Source: Coenobita brevimanus (taxonomy: Eukaryota; Arthropoda; Malacostraca; Decapoda; Coenobitidae). Taken from it: a stretch of DNA of 64,000 nt. Position 1 is the stretch's first letter. The number at the start of each line of letters is the position of its first letter. The DNA lies in the NCBI GenBank assembly GCA_032717465.1, contig CM064715.1, forward strand, positions 36,887,546 through 36,951,545, in the 5' to 3' direction. Shown in pieces: positions 32,521-42,865 of the stretch. A program made the translations under genes and the position numbers. Under the pieces are notes generated by a model that saw only the letters and a list, made by a program, of their open reading frames with translations, made no database searches and was not told the DNA's origin.

Positions 32521-32673
32521 TAATCCCTCCAATATCCGACATAATAGAGCCATAGGCATGTCCAGATTGTGGTCCTGTCTGGATATTGGGCCCCAGCCTT
32601 CTTGACAAGTACTTATGGACCCTAATTCTGAAAAACACCTATACAACTCCCTCTGGACATGCATAGCACCTAT

Positions 32674-33440
32674 TTAACCCATCATGTCCCAAGCTATTTC
32701 GCACGTTGGACACCTCCCAATCCTGAGGTATTTTCAAAAAATTTTTTTTTTGCCCAAAACCTCCGCTTTTGGTGAGAAACATCGAAAATTCATAGAGAAA
32801 TCGCTCACCTGAGGTTTAAATACTCGATCCAGGTACCAATACCTCCTAACCTGACTGGGTTTTCTAACAGGCTGGCACCAAAGAAAACGAGTTCTATGGG
32901 AGGGTAACTATTTCACACCACTCATAAACAGTATTTATTTATTTACTTGGTACAAATTTATATGTAGTACGAGAGTATATTGGTTTTCAAACAGTAATAT
33001 AGGCATTATGAGCATTGTTTCACTCACTAACTCATCACCATACCTGACTTTCTTTTGCCACATTACTTGATCATTATTTCTGACTGTTTCTTCCTCTAAT
33101 GCTGTGTAAACTTTGTCCTCCACATTGTCATCGATTCGGGAATCACTCTGGCCCTGAATGTCTTTACTGGCCAGGTCACTGATGACAGGTGAATTGTTGA
33201 GACAATGGCATGAGGGGGGGAGAGGGGAGGTTATGCAGTGTAAGGCACTGTCCCTGCTTGGCATTTTGTAGAGGAATAGAGGAAGGTGTCCCGTGTATAC
33301 GTACGAAAAATCACATGCAAAAATTGAAAACTGTGCAAATTAGGGACCTTGCAATTGCACGACGTACCAGTACGTCGTCGGGTCTGGCAAATGCAAAATG
33401 TTGCAACGTACCCATACATCAACGGGACGGGGCGGGTTAA
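32674..33440. mobile_element. TTAA MITE (piggyBac-type), copy 2
   Basis: 767 bp with TTAA borders (32674-32677, 33437-33440) and ends TTAACCCATCATGTCCC / TTAACCCGCCCCGTCCC. Same family and orientation as copy 1. Tigger C at 40755-40775 and Tigger B near 40318-40335 show the same flanking sequence without the insertion, which fixes the borders. Confidence 0.92.
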
Positions 33441-33510
33441 GACCCAGATCACACCAATAAGGGACATAAAAGACTGAAATAAATGCAAAAGAGGCATAAA
33501 ATGAGGTTTT

Positions 33511-33630
33511 TGAGGTAGGTTCATACAATATTAAACATTCAGGGTACTTACAAGTCCCTGGCTCCTGGACTGAGGTAGGTTCATACAATATTAAACATTC
33601 TGGGTACTTACAAGTCCTTGGCTTCTGGAC
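33511..33630. repeat. 60 bp direct tandem duplication
   Basis: Units 33511-33570 and 33571-33630 are nearly identical (start TGAGGTAGGTTCATACAATA). Lies in the non-coding 3' part of Tigger A. No gene between 33441 and 34211. Confidence 0.93.
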
Positions 33631-34211
33631 TGGTAGTTATGGACCCTAACCTAGCCCAACTCAGAAAAACACCTCCCTACTGCACATGCATAGCACCTAA
33701 GACACAGCATATTCACACCAATAAGGGACATAAAAGAGTGAAATGAGGTGTTTGAGGTAAGTACAGTATGGAAAATACAGTAGAGTACAGTATGAAACAT
33801 TCTGCCTACTTACAGCAAGACCATCGCCATCTCGATGAATAACCGCCTCCTCTCAGACACTGACAGTAAGAAGGATTTCCTGAAGCACTTGCAGTACACT
33901 GTTCATGAAGTCTTGCACTGAACTTAGTCATTTGCACTCAGAAGTCCATGCTCTTCACAGTGTGCACTCTTGTCTTACTTGCGCTCCATTGTTCGTTAAT
34001 GAAATAAGTGTTGCACGCTGCATTTTAAGTCTTTCCACTCTTAAAACCATTTTCTAAACCAAAAACATTCAAGTTAATTTATGTTACAGTTACAGTCCAT
34101 TAAATTTTTGTCTTTTCACTCATAACTCTAAATCCTTAACACAATGCACCGTTTCTTTCACTGCACAACACTGAAAATTCCCGTGTGGTCTAGTGGAGAA
34201 GTTCTTGGCGT

Positions 34212-36183
34212 CTAATCACTGTCAGAGTCTGAGAGTAGCACAGGGAGGTGACCTAGGGGTGTGTCGTTGGGTCGTGGTGATGGCGTACCTACTGCAGATG
34301 AGTCTGAAGACAGACGCAAACTCACGTTGAGCGGTGACTCCACCGTGTCTGATGTGCTGGGCTGTGGCTCGGAGCATGAAGGCCTGTCTTGAGGAGGCAA
34401 TGGAGTGGAGCCAGGGCTGGGCACAGCGGGAGTCTCGGGCCTGAAAAAGCTGTCAATCGTTGATTGACGCAAGGAATGACGATTCTGACAATTTATAATG
34501 CGCTGCCCGAAAGCACGCACTTCCTCCACAAGTCCCAAGGGCCCCATCTCCCTGTTGCAGTCCGGGTGTTCCAGGTAGTCCAGAATGAACTCTAGGTGTT
34601 CCCGGAGTGCTCTCAGCTAGGGGATGGCTGGAGTTGTGTCATGCTGAGAGGAGTCCGCATCATTGTCGCCATCCTCGTCGGAATCTTCAAGCTGGGTACT
34701 GACACCCATAACTGAAGATGCGATCTCAGTATCAGACAACGTCTGATACCCAGGATCACCCTCATCGTCATCCAACCACTCACCCACTTCGTCCACATTA
34801 ACATCGTCGCCGTGCGTACGTAGACGTGCATGGAAGTCATCCACGTCGAAACCTAGGAAATCGTACTCCGCATCCATTCCGAGAAGCAGATGAGACCAAT
34901 CATTTACTAGAGTCTTGACAGGGAATTCTTTCCATGCACTGGCCCAGTTGTAGATTGCAGACTTGATGTTGTAGCGGTGAAGGTTTTCCAAAGTCTGCTG
35001 GCCTTGGGTGTCCCATCCCTCCCTGCACTCATCTTCGTCCTCGAGAACAACCATCACCTCGTCCAGGAACTTCCGGCGGTATAGGCGCTTTGTTGCCATG
35101 ATCACTCCTTGGTCCATTGGTTGGATGAGAGCAGTAGTATTAGGTGGCAGAAACATGCACCTAATGCAGCCATTCTCAGCCACCAAGCCCTTGTCGCATG
35201 GGTGGGCATGTGCATTGTCGAGGAGAAGGAGGGCCTTTACCTGGTCGTGTGGGATTCCCAGTTTCTCCGTCTGGTAATGTATGACCTCCTTGACGAAAAG
35301 GCGGTGGAACCAGTCTTTGAAGATGTGGGCTGTGAACCATGCCTTCAAAGAATGGTACCAGACGACAGGAAGGACATCCATCACCCCACGAAGACACCGA
35401 GGCTGCTTTGCATGGCCAACAATAATGGGCTTAAGCCGGTGCATGCCGTTAGCATAGGCACAACACAAAGCATATATCCGTTCCTTGGAGAGCTTGCTGC
35501 CAGATACACACTTCTTTGTCTCCTCAGCTAGAGTGTTCGTTGACAAAGAGCGATAGAATAAACCAGTTTCGTCAGTGTTGTAGACTTGACCGAGAGTTAG
35601 GCCCTCCCTGTCGATCAAGCCCTTCACCTTGTGCCGAAACTCGTCAACTCCATCCTTGTTAGCGTCCAAAGCTTCGCCATGAGACTTACGGTTGGTAAGG
35701 CCATGCCGTAATTTAAACGCAGAGCCAACCCTCAGATGCCTTGAAGTCTAGGGCGTTGTGAAGGCTGGCGAACTTCTCAGCAGCAGCCTTCAGCTCTGTA
35801 CCACGTACCATCACACCAGCAGCACTCTGCTGTCAATACCAAATCAACATGGAGCGGTCGACTTCAGCAAACTTAGGAGTAAACATCACCTTCCTCTCCA
35901 CGTTGCGTTTACTTTTCAACGAGAAATCAGCTGTGTACTCCATGAGTTTGTCTAGGGATCTCTTAATATCAAACAAAGTAGATCGGGCCAGGTTAAACTC
36001 ACGGAGGATGCGTGAAGAAGACCATCCATCATCTACTTTCTCCAATATCTCCCGCTTCTTCTCCAGAGTCAGTACCACTCTCTTCCTCTTCTCAGGTGGC
36101 GGGGCCATCATCACACACACAAAGGAGAGGCACGAGAGCAGCAGGTAAGGGACCATCACAAAAGCTAGCACGTGGGCAGCCAT
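34212..36183 (-). pseudogene. Tigger A transposase, broken but with intact DDD residues
   Basis: Jerky/Tigger DDE_1 transposase. From 36183: a CENP-B-type HTH (KRKRVVLTLEKKREILEKVD, then SSSRILREFNLARSTLFDI), a stop TGA at 35830-35832 where Tigger B has CGA, and a one-base deletion near 35715. The catalytic core is open at 34617-35669, with NTDETGLFYRSL (first Asp), LLLLDNAHAHPC (second Asp intact) and QPMDQGVIMATKR (third Asp). A TAG at 34617-34619 replaces an AAG. The tail (34212-34547) carries QSTIDSFF, a PCNA-interacting (PIP) box motif, and ends in an acidic SDSDSD. Dead through three lesions. Confidence 0.88.
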
Positions 36184-36452
36184 GACGACAAGTGTTCACT
36201 CGCGACGAGAGACAGGTGGAAAGTGGGGAGGATGCAGGGGCGCTCTAGCGGACGTCGGAGGAATGATGCGCCACAACAAAGCTGTCCTGCGCCCCACGCG
36301 CCAAGTTCAAATTACAAGCCGGAATTTTTTTTTTTTTTTTCGAAATTTTTGTAGTTTTCGGACCATTTTGGGAATATTGGATCCCGGGACGATTATATCC
36401 GGTTAGTGGGGATGTCCGGATAGTGGGCATCCAGTTATTAGAGGGATTACTG

Positions 36453-36470
36453 TACTGTATATATATACTG

Positions 36471-36524
<54 letters not shown>

Positions 36525-36526
36525 TG

Positions 36527-36579
<53 letters not shown>

Positions 36580-36587
36580 TATATACA

Positions 36588-36668
<81 letters not shown>
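36453..36668. repeat. (AT)n microsatellite
   Basis: About 200 bp with a few ACTGTA/CAGTA interruptions, between Tigger A and the mariner fold-back. Confidence 0.97.
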
Positions 36669-36671
<3 letters not shown>

Positions 36672-37259
36672 GGTGTCCACAAAAACACTCCCTGATTTCA
36701 AACAGGTATAACATGTAACTTTATTGTAATAATCTTTCACAGTTAGTAGCTTCAGACGCAGGATTTCATTCAGTTTCATGTGGTATAGGGTAGTATTAAA
36801 GGCACTCAATGTGCGCCCCTCTTGTTGCTCGGCAAACATCGATGCGATAGTCCAGTTCCGTCCAGATTGGTCGTGGTGGACAAGATGATCAGGTGATCTG
36901 CAAGTGGCCTGCGAGGTCACCAGACCTAACTGTTTGTGACTTCTTTCTTTGGGGGTACGTGAAGAGCACAGTTTACGTACCACCACTACCTGCAACCCTG
37001 AAGGAGCTGAAAATATCGATCACTGAAGCAGTCCGCATGATAACTCCAGATATGCTGCAGAGCGTCTGGACCGAACTGGACTATCGCATCGATATTTGCC
37101 GAGCAACCAGAGGGGCGCGCATTGAGTGCCTTTAATGCTACCCTTTACCACATGAAACTGAATGAAATCCTGCATCTGAAGCTACTAACTGTGAAAGAAT
37201 ATTACAATAAAGTTACATGTTATACCTCTTTGAAATCAGGGAGTGTTTTTGTGGACACC

Positions 37260-37262
<3 letters not shown>
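36669..37262. mobile_element. mariner-type fold-back element
   Basis: The ends CAGGGTGTCCACAAAAACAC are perfectly inverted (36669 on, 37262 back), with TA outside. The inverted arms run about 197 bp (36669-36865 and 37066-37262) with few mismatches, far longer than normal mariner ends. The right arm includes the transposase C-terminus, so the left arm is an inverted copy of the 3' end. The spacer of about 200 bp holds the remaining coding part. Confidence 0.88.
36893..37135 (+). pseudogene. mariner-type transposase C-terminus
   Basis: About 80 residues: [20 protein letters not shown] (the region of the last catalytic Asp in many DD34D/E-type mariner relatives), then [14 protein letters not shown] and [18 protein letters not shown]. 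The N-terminal HTHs and the first two Asp residues are missing. No activity possible. Confidence 0.8.
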
Positions 37263-37308
<46 letters not shown>

Positions 37309-37342
37309 CATATATATATATATATTTACATATATATATATT

Positions 37343-37394
<52 letters not shown>
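37263..37394. repeat. (AT)n microsatellite
   Basis: About 130 bp with three TTTACA interruptions, between the mariner fold-back and Tigger B. Confidence 0.97.
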
Positions 37395-37396
<2 letters not shown>

Positions 37397-37666
37397 TAAT
37401 CACTCTAATATCCGGACGCCCAATAACTGAACATCCCCACTACCCGAACCTTATCGTCCTGGGATCCAACATTCCCAAAATGGTCCGAAAACCCCCCAAA
37501 ATAAAAAAATTAAACGATTTTTTTCCGTCCGTAATTTGAACTTGCCGCGCACGCCGCGAGAGAGCATTGTTTTGGTGCATCATTCCTCCGACGTCCGATA
37601 GAGCACCGCTGCATCCTCCCCACTTCCCGCCTGTCTCTCACCGCGACTGGACTTACACTCTTCGCA

Positions 37667-39391
37667 ATGGCTGCCCACGTGCTCGCTTTTGTGGTGGTGC
37701 CCTACCTGCTGCAGGGCCTCCTGCTGCTCTCGGGCCTCCTCTTAGTGTGTGTGATGATGGCCCCGCCACCTGAGAAAAGGAAGAGAGTGGTGTTGACTCT
37801 GGAAAAGAAGAGGGAGATATTGGAGAAAGTTGATGTGGGTTGGTCTTCTTCCCGCATTCTCCGCAAGTATAACCTGGCCCGGTCGACTTTGTTCAATATC
37901 AAACATTCCCGAGACAAACTCATGCAGTACACGGCTGACTTCTCATCGAGAAGCAAACACAACGTGGAAAGGAAGGTTATGTTTACCCTCAAGTTTGCAG
38001 AAATCGACCGATCCACTTTGATTTGGTATCGACAGCAACGTGCAGATGGTGTGATGGTACGTGGAACGGAGCTGAAGGCTGCTGCTGAGAAGTTCGCAAG
38101 GCTTCACGACGCCCTAGACTTCAAGGCATCCGAGGGTTGGCTCTTCGCATTCAAGTTGCGACATGGCCTTACTAACCGTAAAGCACATGGCGATGCATTG
38201 GACGCTAACGAGGATGGAGTTGACGAGTTTTGGCACAAGGTGAAAGGCTTGATCGACAGGGAGGGCCTAACTCTCGGTCAAGTCTACAGTGTTGACGAAA
38301 CTGGCCTATTCTATCGCTCGCTGCCAATGAACACTCTAGCCGAGGAGACGGAGAAGCGTGTACCTGGCCGCAAGCTTTCCAGGATATCTGCTTTGTGTTG
38401 TGCCAGTGCTAACGGCATGCACTGGCTTAAGCCCGTTGTTGTTGGCCGTGCAAAGCAGCCTCGGTGCCTTCGTGGGGTGATGGATGTCCTTCCTGTCGTC
38501 TGGTACCATTCTTTGAAAGCATGGTTCACAGCTGTGATTTTCAAAGACTGGTTTCACCGTCACTTCGTCAAGGAGGTCATCCATTACCAGACGAAGACAC
38601 TGGGAATCCCTCGCGACCAGGTAAAGGCTCTCCTTCTGCTCAACAATGCACCTGCCCACCCATGCAACAAGGACTTGGCTGCTGAGAATGGCCGTATTAG
38701 GTGCATGTTACTGCCACCTAATACGACTGCTCTCATTCAACCCATGGACCAAGGAGTGATCGTGGCAACAAAGCGCCTATACCGTCGGAAGTTCCTGGAC
38801 GAGGTGATGGTTGTTCTCGAGGACGAGGACGAGTGCAGGGAAGGACGGGACACACGAGGCAAGCGGACTTTGGAAAACCTTTGCCGCTACAACATCAAGT
38901 CTGCGCTGTACAACTGGGCTAGTGCATGGAAGGAAGTCCCTGTGAAAACTCTTGAAAATGGTTGGTCTTCTCTGCTTCTCAGAACGGATGTGGAGTACGA
39001 TTTTCTAGGGTTTGACGTGGATGACTTCCATGCACGGCTACGTACACATGGCGACGATGTTGATGTGAACGATGTTCGTGAGTGGTTGGACGATGACGAG
39101 GGCGATCCTGGGTATCAGACGTTGTCTGATATCGAGATCTCGTCTTCGATTGCTGGTGTCAGTACCGAACTTGAAGATTCCAACGACGAAGGCGACGATG
39201 ATGTGGACTCCTCTCTGCAGGACACAACTTCAGCCATCCCCAAGCTCAGCGCACTCCGGGAACATCTAGAGTTCGTCCTAGACTACCTGGAACACCCACA
39301 CTGCGACAGGGAGATGGGGCCCTTGGGACTCGTGGAGGAAGTGCGTGCTTTCAGGCAGTGCATCATCAATCGTCAGAATCGTCAGTCCTAG
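37667..39391 (+). CDS. Tigger B transposase (574 codons, truncated tail, catalytic Asp replaced)
   Basis: Cut-and-paste transposase of the Jerky/Tigger group (pogo, Tc1/mariner superfamily). An unusual hydrophobic N-terminus (residues 1-31) is followed by an internal Met at MAPPPEKRKR (31), the more likely real start. CENP-B-type HTH about 37-80, Tc5-type HTH about 117-168, DDE_1 core about 205-400. First Asp is D210 (VDETGLFYRS) and third is D361 (QPMDQGVIVATKR). The second is N326 (LLLLNNAPAHPC, codon AAC at 38642-38644), where Tigger A has GAC. The frame stops at TAG 39389-39391, two codons before the PIP-box motif that Tigger A retains. Acidic region 450-530. Long frame but very probably inactive. 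Confidence 0.85.
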   Translation: MAAHVLAFVVVPYLLQGLLLLSGLLLVCVMMAPPPEKRKRVVLTLEKKREILEKVDVGWSSSRILRKYNLARSTLFNIKHSRDKLMQYTADFSSRSKHNVERKVMFTLKFAEIDRSTLIWYRQQRADGVMVRGTELKAAAEKFARLHDALDFKASEGWLFAFKLRHGLTNRKAHGDALDANEDGVDEFWHKVKGLIDREGLTLGQVYSVDETGLFYRSLPMNTLAEETEKRVPGRKLSRISALCCASANGMHWLKPVVVGRAKQPRCLRGVMDVLPVVWYHSLKAWFTAVIFKDWFHRHFVKEVIHYQTKTLGIPRDQVKALLLLNNAPAHPCNKDLAAENGRIRCMLLPPNTTALIQPMDQGVIVATKRLYRRKFLDEVMVVLEDEDECREGRDTRGKRTLENLCRYNIKSALYNWASAWKEVPVKTLENGWSSLLLRTDVEYDFLGFDVDDFHARLRTHGDDVDVNDVREWLDDDEGDPGYQTLSDIEISSSIAGVSTELEDSNDEGDDDVDSSLQDTTSAIPKLSALREHLEFVLDYLEHPHCDREMGPLGLVEEVRAFRQCIINRQNRQS

Positions 39392-39649
39392 CGTCAGTCA
39401 ACGATTGACAGTTTTTTCAGGCCCGTGACCCCCGCTGTGCCCAGTCCTGGCTCCACTCCGTTGCCTCCCCAAGACAGGCCCTCATGCTCCGAGCCACAGC
39501 CCAGCACATCAGCCACAGTGGAGTCACCGCTCGACGTGAGTTTGCAGCTTTCCTCAGAGTCCTCTGCAGTGGGTACGCCTTCACCACGACCCAGCGATGC
39601 ACCCCTTGGTCGCCTGCCAGTGATACTCTCGGACTCTGACAGTAAATAA
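39392..39649 (+). pseudogene. Tigger B transposase tail beyond the stop
   Basis: The same frame stays open for 85 codons after TAG 39389: RQSTIDSFFRP (PIP-box motif at 39395-39418), a Pro/Ser-rich linker and an acidic LSDSDSK end, aligned residue for residue with the tail of Tigger A (34212-34547). This is the original C-terminus, cut off by a TTG-to-TAG change. Confidence 0.85.
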
Positions 39650-40033
39650 ACAGCAAGAACTTCTCCACTAGACCACACGGGAATTTTGAGTGTTGTGCAG
39701 TGAAAAAAACGGTGTGTTGTGTTAAGGTTTTCAAGTTGAGAGAAAAGACTCAGTAGAAACTAAATTTAACGTAAATAGACTTCTTTGTTTTGCCTTTGGA
39801 AATTTGGAAAAAAAGGGGAAAAGTTAATGTGCAACACTAAGTTACAATGGAGCATTATTTGGACAAAAGTGAACACTGTGAAGAGAACGGACTTCTGTGT
39901 GTTATTGACTAAGTTCAGTGCAAGACTTCAGGAAGAGTGTACTGCAAGTGCTTCAGGAAATCGTTCTTACTGTCAGAGTCCGAGAGGAGGCGGTTATTCA
40001 TCGAGGTGGCCAGGGACTTGCTGTAAGTAGCCA

Positions 40034-40156
40034 GAATGTTTCATACTGTACTTTTTTCCATACTATACCTACCAGAATGTTTCATACTGTACTTTTTTCC
40101 ATACTATACTTACCAGAATGTTTCATACTGTACTTTTTTCCATACTATACTTACCT
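40034..40156. repeat. 41 bp tandem triplication
   Basis: Three almost identical 41 bp units (starts at 40034, 40075, 40116; GAATGTTTCATACTGTACTT). Lies in Tigger B's 3' non-coding region. Confidence 0.95.
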
Positions 40157-40474
40157 CATGCATGTGCAGTAGGAATGTGTTTTTCTGAGTTAGGCTAGGT
40201 TAGGGTCCATAAGTACCAGAATGTTTATTAATATATGAACATACTTCTAAACCCTCATTTTATGTTTCTTTTGCATTTATTTCAGTCATTTATGTGCCTT
40301 ATTGATGTGATTTGGGTCTTATATAGGTGCTATGCATGTCCAGAGGGAGTTGTATAGGTGTTTCTCTGAGTTAGGGTCCATAAGTACAAGTCCATAAGCT
40401 GGGGCCCAATATCCGGACAAAACCAATAACCGGACCTACCAATGGCTCTATTACGTCGGATATTGGAGTGATTA

Positions 40475-40477
<3 letters not shown>

Positions 40478-40521
<44 letters not shown>

Positions 40522-40526
40522 TAGAG

Positions 40527-40560
<34 letters not shown>

Positions 40561-40562
40561 GA

Positions 40563-40598
<36 letters not shown>

Positions 40599-40609
40599 TA
40601 TATACACAC
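40478..40609. repeat. (AT)n microsatellite
   Basis: (AT)n with two ATAGAGTATA interruptions, between Tigger B and Tigger C. Confidence 0.97.
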
Positions 40610-41630
40610 ACGTAATCCCTCCAATATCCGACGTAATAGGGCCATAAGCAGGTCCGGATAGTGGTCCTGTCCGGATATTGGGCCCCAGCTTATAGACTTG
40701 TACTTATGGACCCTAACTCAGAAAAACACCTATACAACTCCCTCTGGACATGCATAGCACCTATTTTAGACCCAAATCACACCAATAAGGGACATAAAAG
40801 ACTGAAATAAATGCAAAAGAACCATAAAATGAGGTTTTAGATGGGAGTTTATACAATATTATACATTCTGAGTACTTACAAGTCCTGGCTCCTGGACTGG
40901 TTTGAACCGCCAGTTTGCAGTCCACAGTTAATCCTCTGGACTCTAAATTCTAATTTCTTAACACTGCTCAACACTGTAAATTCCTGTGTGTTCTAGTGGT
41001 GAGGTATTGCAGTTTATTCACTGTTTATTCACAAAAAACAAGCACCTGTGGCTTGCACTGCTATGAGCATCTTCTCTCGATCGGAGTTAAGCTGTGACTG
41101 TTGATGATGGTGGGGTAACAGAGTTGCCAGATTGCAACGGCCACATTACCAATCTCCTCAACTTTCATTAACAAATTTAACTTTTCATTATCAAATTCAT
41201 AAAGCTTACATTTATTCTTCACTAATTATTTTCACGCTATGTAGGGTAGCAGATTAATCAGAGAGAGCAAACAATCCACCATCTCCATCCTGTGTATCCT
41301 CATACATGTGAAAAATCCATTTGGTAATGCATTGTTCTGATTCATTACCAAACAAATTTTTCATTATCAAATTGCCCCACACTTGGTAATGAAAAATACC
41401 AAATGGCAACCCTGACAGGGGAGGGGGGGGGGAGGAAGGAAGGGGTGAAGGGACCAAGGTGTTACAGCTGTTCGGCGCCAGGCAGCAATTTCAAATTACG
41501 GGTGGGAAAAAAGTCAGATTTTTTTCATTTTTTTTTGCAGTTTTTGGCCCATTCTGGGAATATTGGATCCCAGGATGATTGTGTCCATTTAGTGGGGATG
41601 TTCGGCGTTCGGATATTAGAGGGATTACTT
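40610..41630 (-). mobile_element. Tigger C, internally deleted (non-autonomous)
   Basis: Ends GTAATCCCTCCAATATCCGA and, inverted, AGTAATCCCTCTAATATCCG. The outer 200-300 bp on each side match Tigger A, in the same orientation, but the transposase is gone. About 1.02 kb. The interior 41100-41420 holds unrelated AT-rich DNA and no gene. It provides the empty site for the TTAA MITE of Tigger A (40764-40768). Confidence 0.85.
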
Positions 41631-41633
41631 AGA

Positions 41634-41893
<260 letters not shown>

Positions 41894-41898
41894 CCGTG

Positions 41899-42831
41899 TG
41901 TGGGAATTATTTTCCCCCAGAGCAGTTGCGCTCTCTGCTTTTATCATAGTTATCCCTGGTTAAAGGCAGAGGTGAACTTGAGACCGTTGTTAATTGTTCA
42001 AGCGGTTTTTATAACCCAGAAATTACGTTCTCTTTAATAATTCTTGTTATTGATAAATTAAATGCTACTGTGTTTAACCCTCGTGGACAACTATACATTG
42101 TAATACATGTAATTATGTGGTATTTTCCACTGACCTACACTGCGTCTGCGCGTTAGATGACTTGGCGAGTAGGGAAGATTCTGGTGTTAAGCAGTTGTGG
42201 AATTAAGATATTTACACAGTTTAAGGGAATATTTGGTCTAACTTTAGTTTAAGTAAAACTAAGATTAATTTGTTAGATTCGCCCTGTACATATTATGATG
42301 TAATCTAACTGTATTTAGTACTGTAATTAATTAATAGTTGGCAACTACCATTCTATGAGGGAGGTAGATCCTGCCACACACTCACTCTGCTCCCAGACCT
42401 TGTGGAGTTAACACTCTGTTCCTAGTCTTATTCAAACTAGCACTGTTATACATAAGCACCTAAAGGACGCTTGATTGCTCAAGCAGTTACACTAAGCAGC
42501 CTCATCGTCATCGGTTATCGATCACTCCCTCTTCACTAACTAAATAACCTTTATGAATTGGCCAATTCAAGGGGGGATTAGCTATGAGATCGAAGAGAAA
42601 TAGTTATTGTAGGTGAGTTAAGGTTATGTTTCACCTGACTCTATGAGACTTGTTTGATTTACTTAGACAACTTTAGGGAAGAGTAACGACCTACGAGTTG
42701 TTTACCAGAAAATTCTTGCATAGCGGTGCCCTGGCAGGGATACCGACTTGTATACATTAAATATTTTTCACATTTATGGTGCCCAGAAAGAGGGCCCCGA
42801 TTTGTTTTCCAGACCTATTGAACATTTTTCA
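41899..42831 (+). repeat. 5' LTR of the BEL element
   Basis: 933 bp from TGTGGGAATTATTTTCC to AACATTTTTCA. The next bases (TGGTGCCCCGACC from 42838) are a plausible primer-binding site. A near copy of that site, CACATTTATGGTGCCCAGAA, lies inside the LTR at 42770-42789. Confidence 0.9.
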
Positions 42832-42865
42832 CATTTTTGGTGCCCCGACCGAGTGAGGAGAGCCG

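Larger units (their letters stand above)
32519..36452 (-). mobile_element. Tigger A (minus strand)
   Basis: Ends AGTAATCCCTCCAATATCCG (32519 on) and, inverted, CAGTAATCCCTCTAATAACTG (36452 back); TA follows at 36453-36454 and (AT)n lies on both sides. It is 3.17 kb without the TTAA MITE at 32674-33440. It encodes a broken transposase nearly identical in plan to Tigger B (37395-40477), which lies in the opposite direction. Confidence 0.88.
37395..40477 (+). mobile_element. Tigger B (plus strand)
   Basis: Ends AGTAATCACTCTAATATCCG (37395 on) and, inverted, CAGTAATCACTCCAATATCCG (40477 back), TA at 40478-40479, (AT)n on both sides. About 3.08 kb. Encodes the longest transposase frame of the family in this window. 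The 3' non-coding part (39650-40477) holds a 41 bp triplication and no gene. Confidence 0.9.

Noticed and set aside
36453..36668. Long Tyr-Ile open frames across (AT)n arrays (also at 26.2, 26.6, 32, 37.3, 41.7, 52.7, 60.4 and 62.9 kb)
   Set aside because: An AT dinucleotide repeat has no stop in any frame, so these are trivial artefacts.
37667..39391. Tigger B transposase as a domesticated host gene
   Set aside because: It has intact terminal repeats, lies among sister copies and has lost a catalytic Asp and its tail; nothing suggests selection for a host role.
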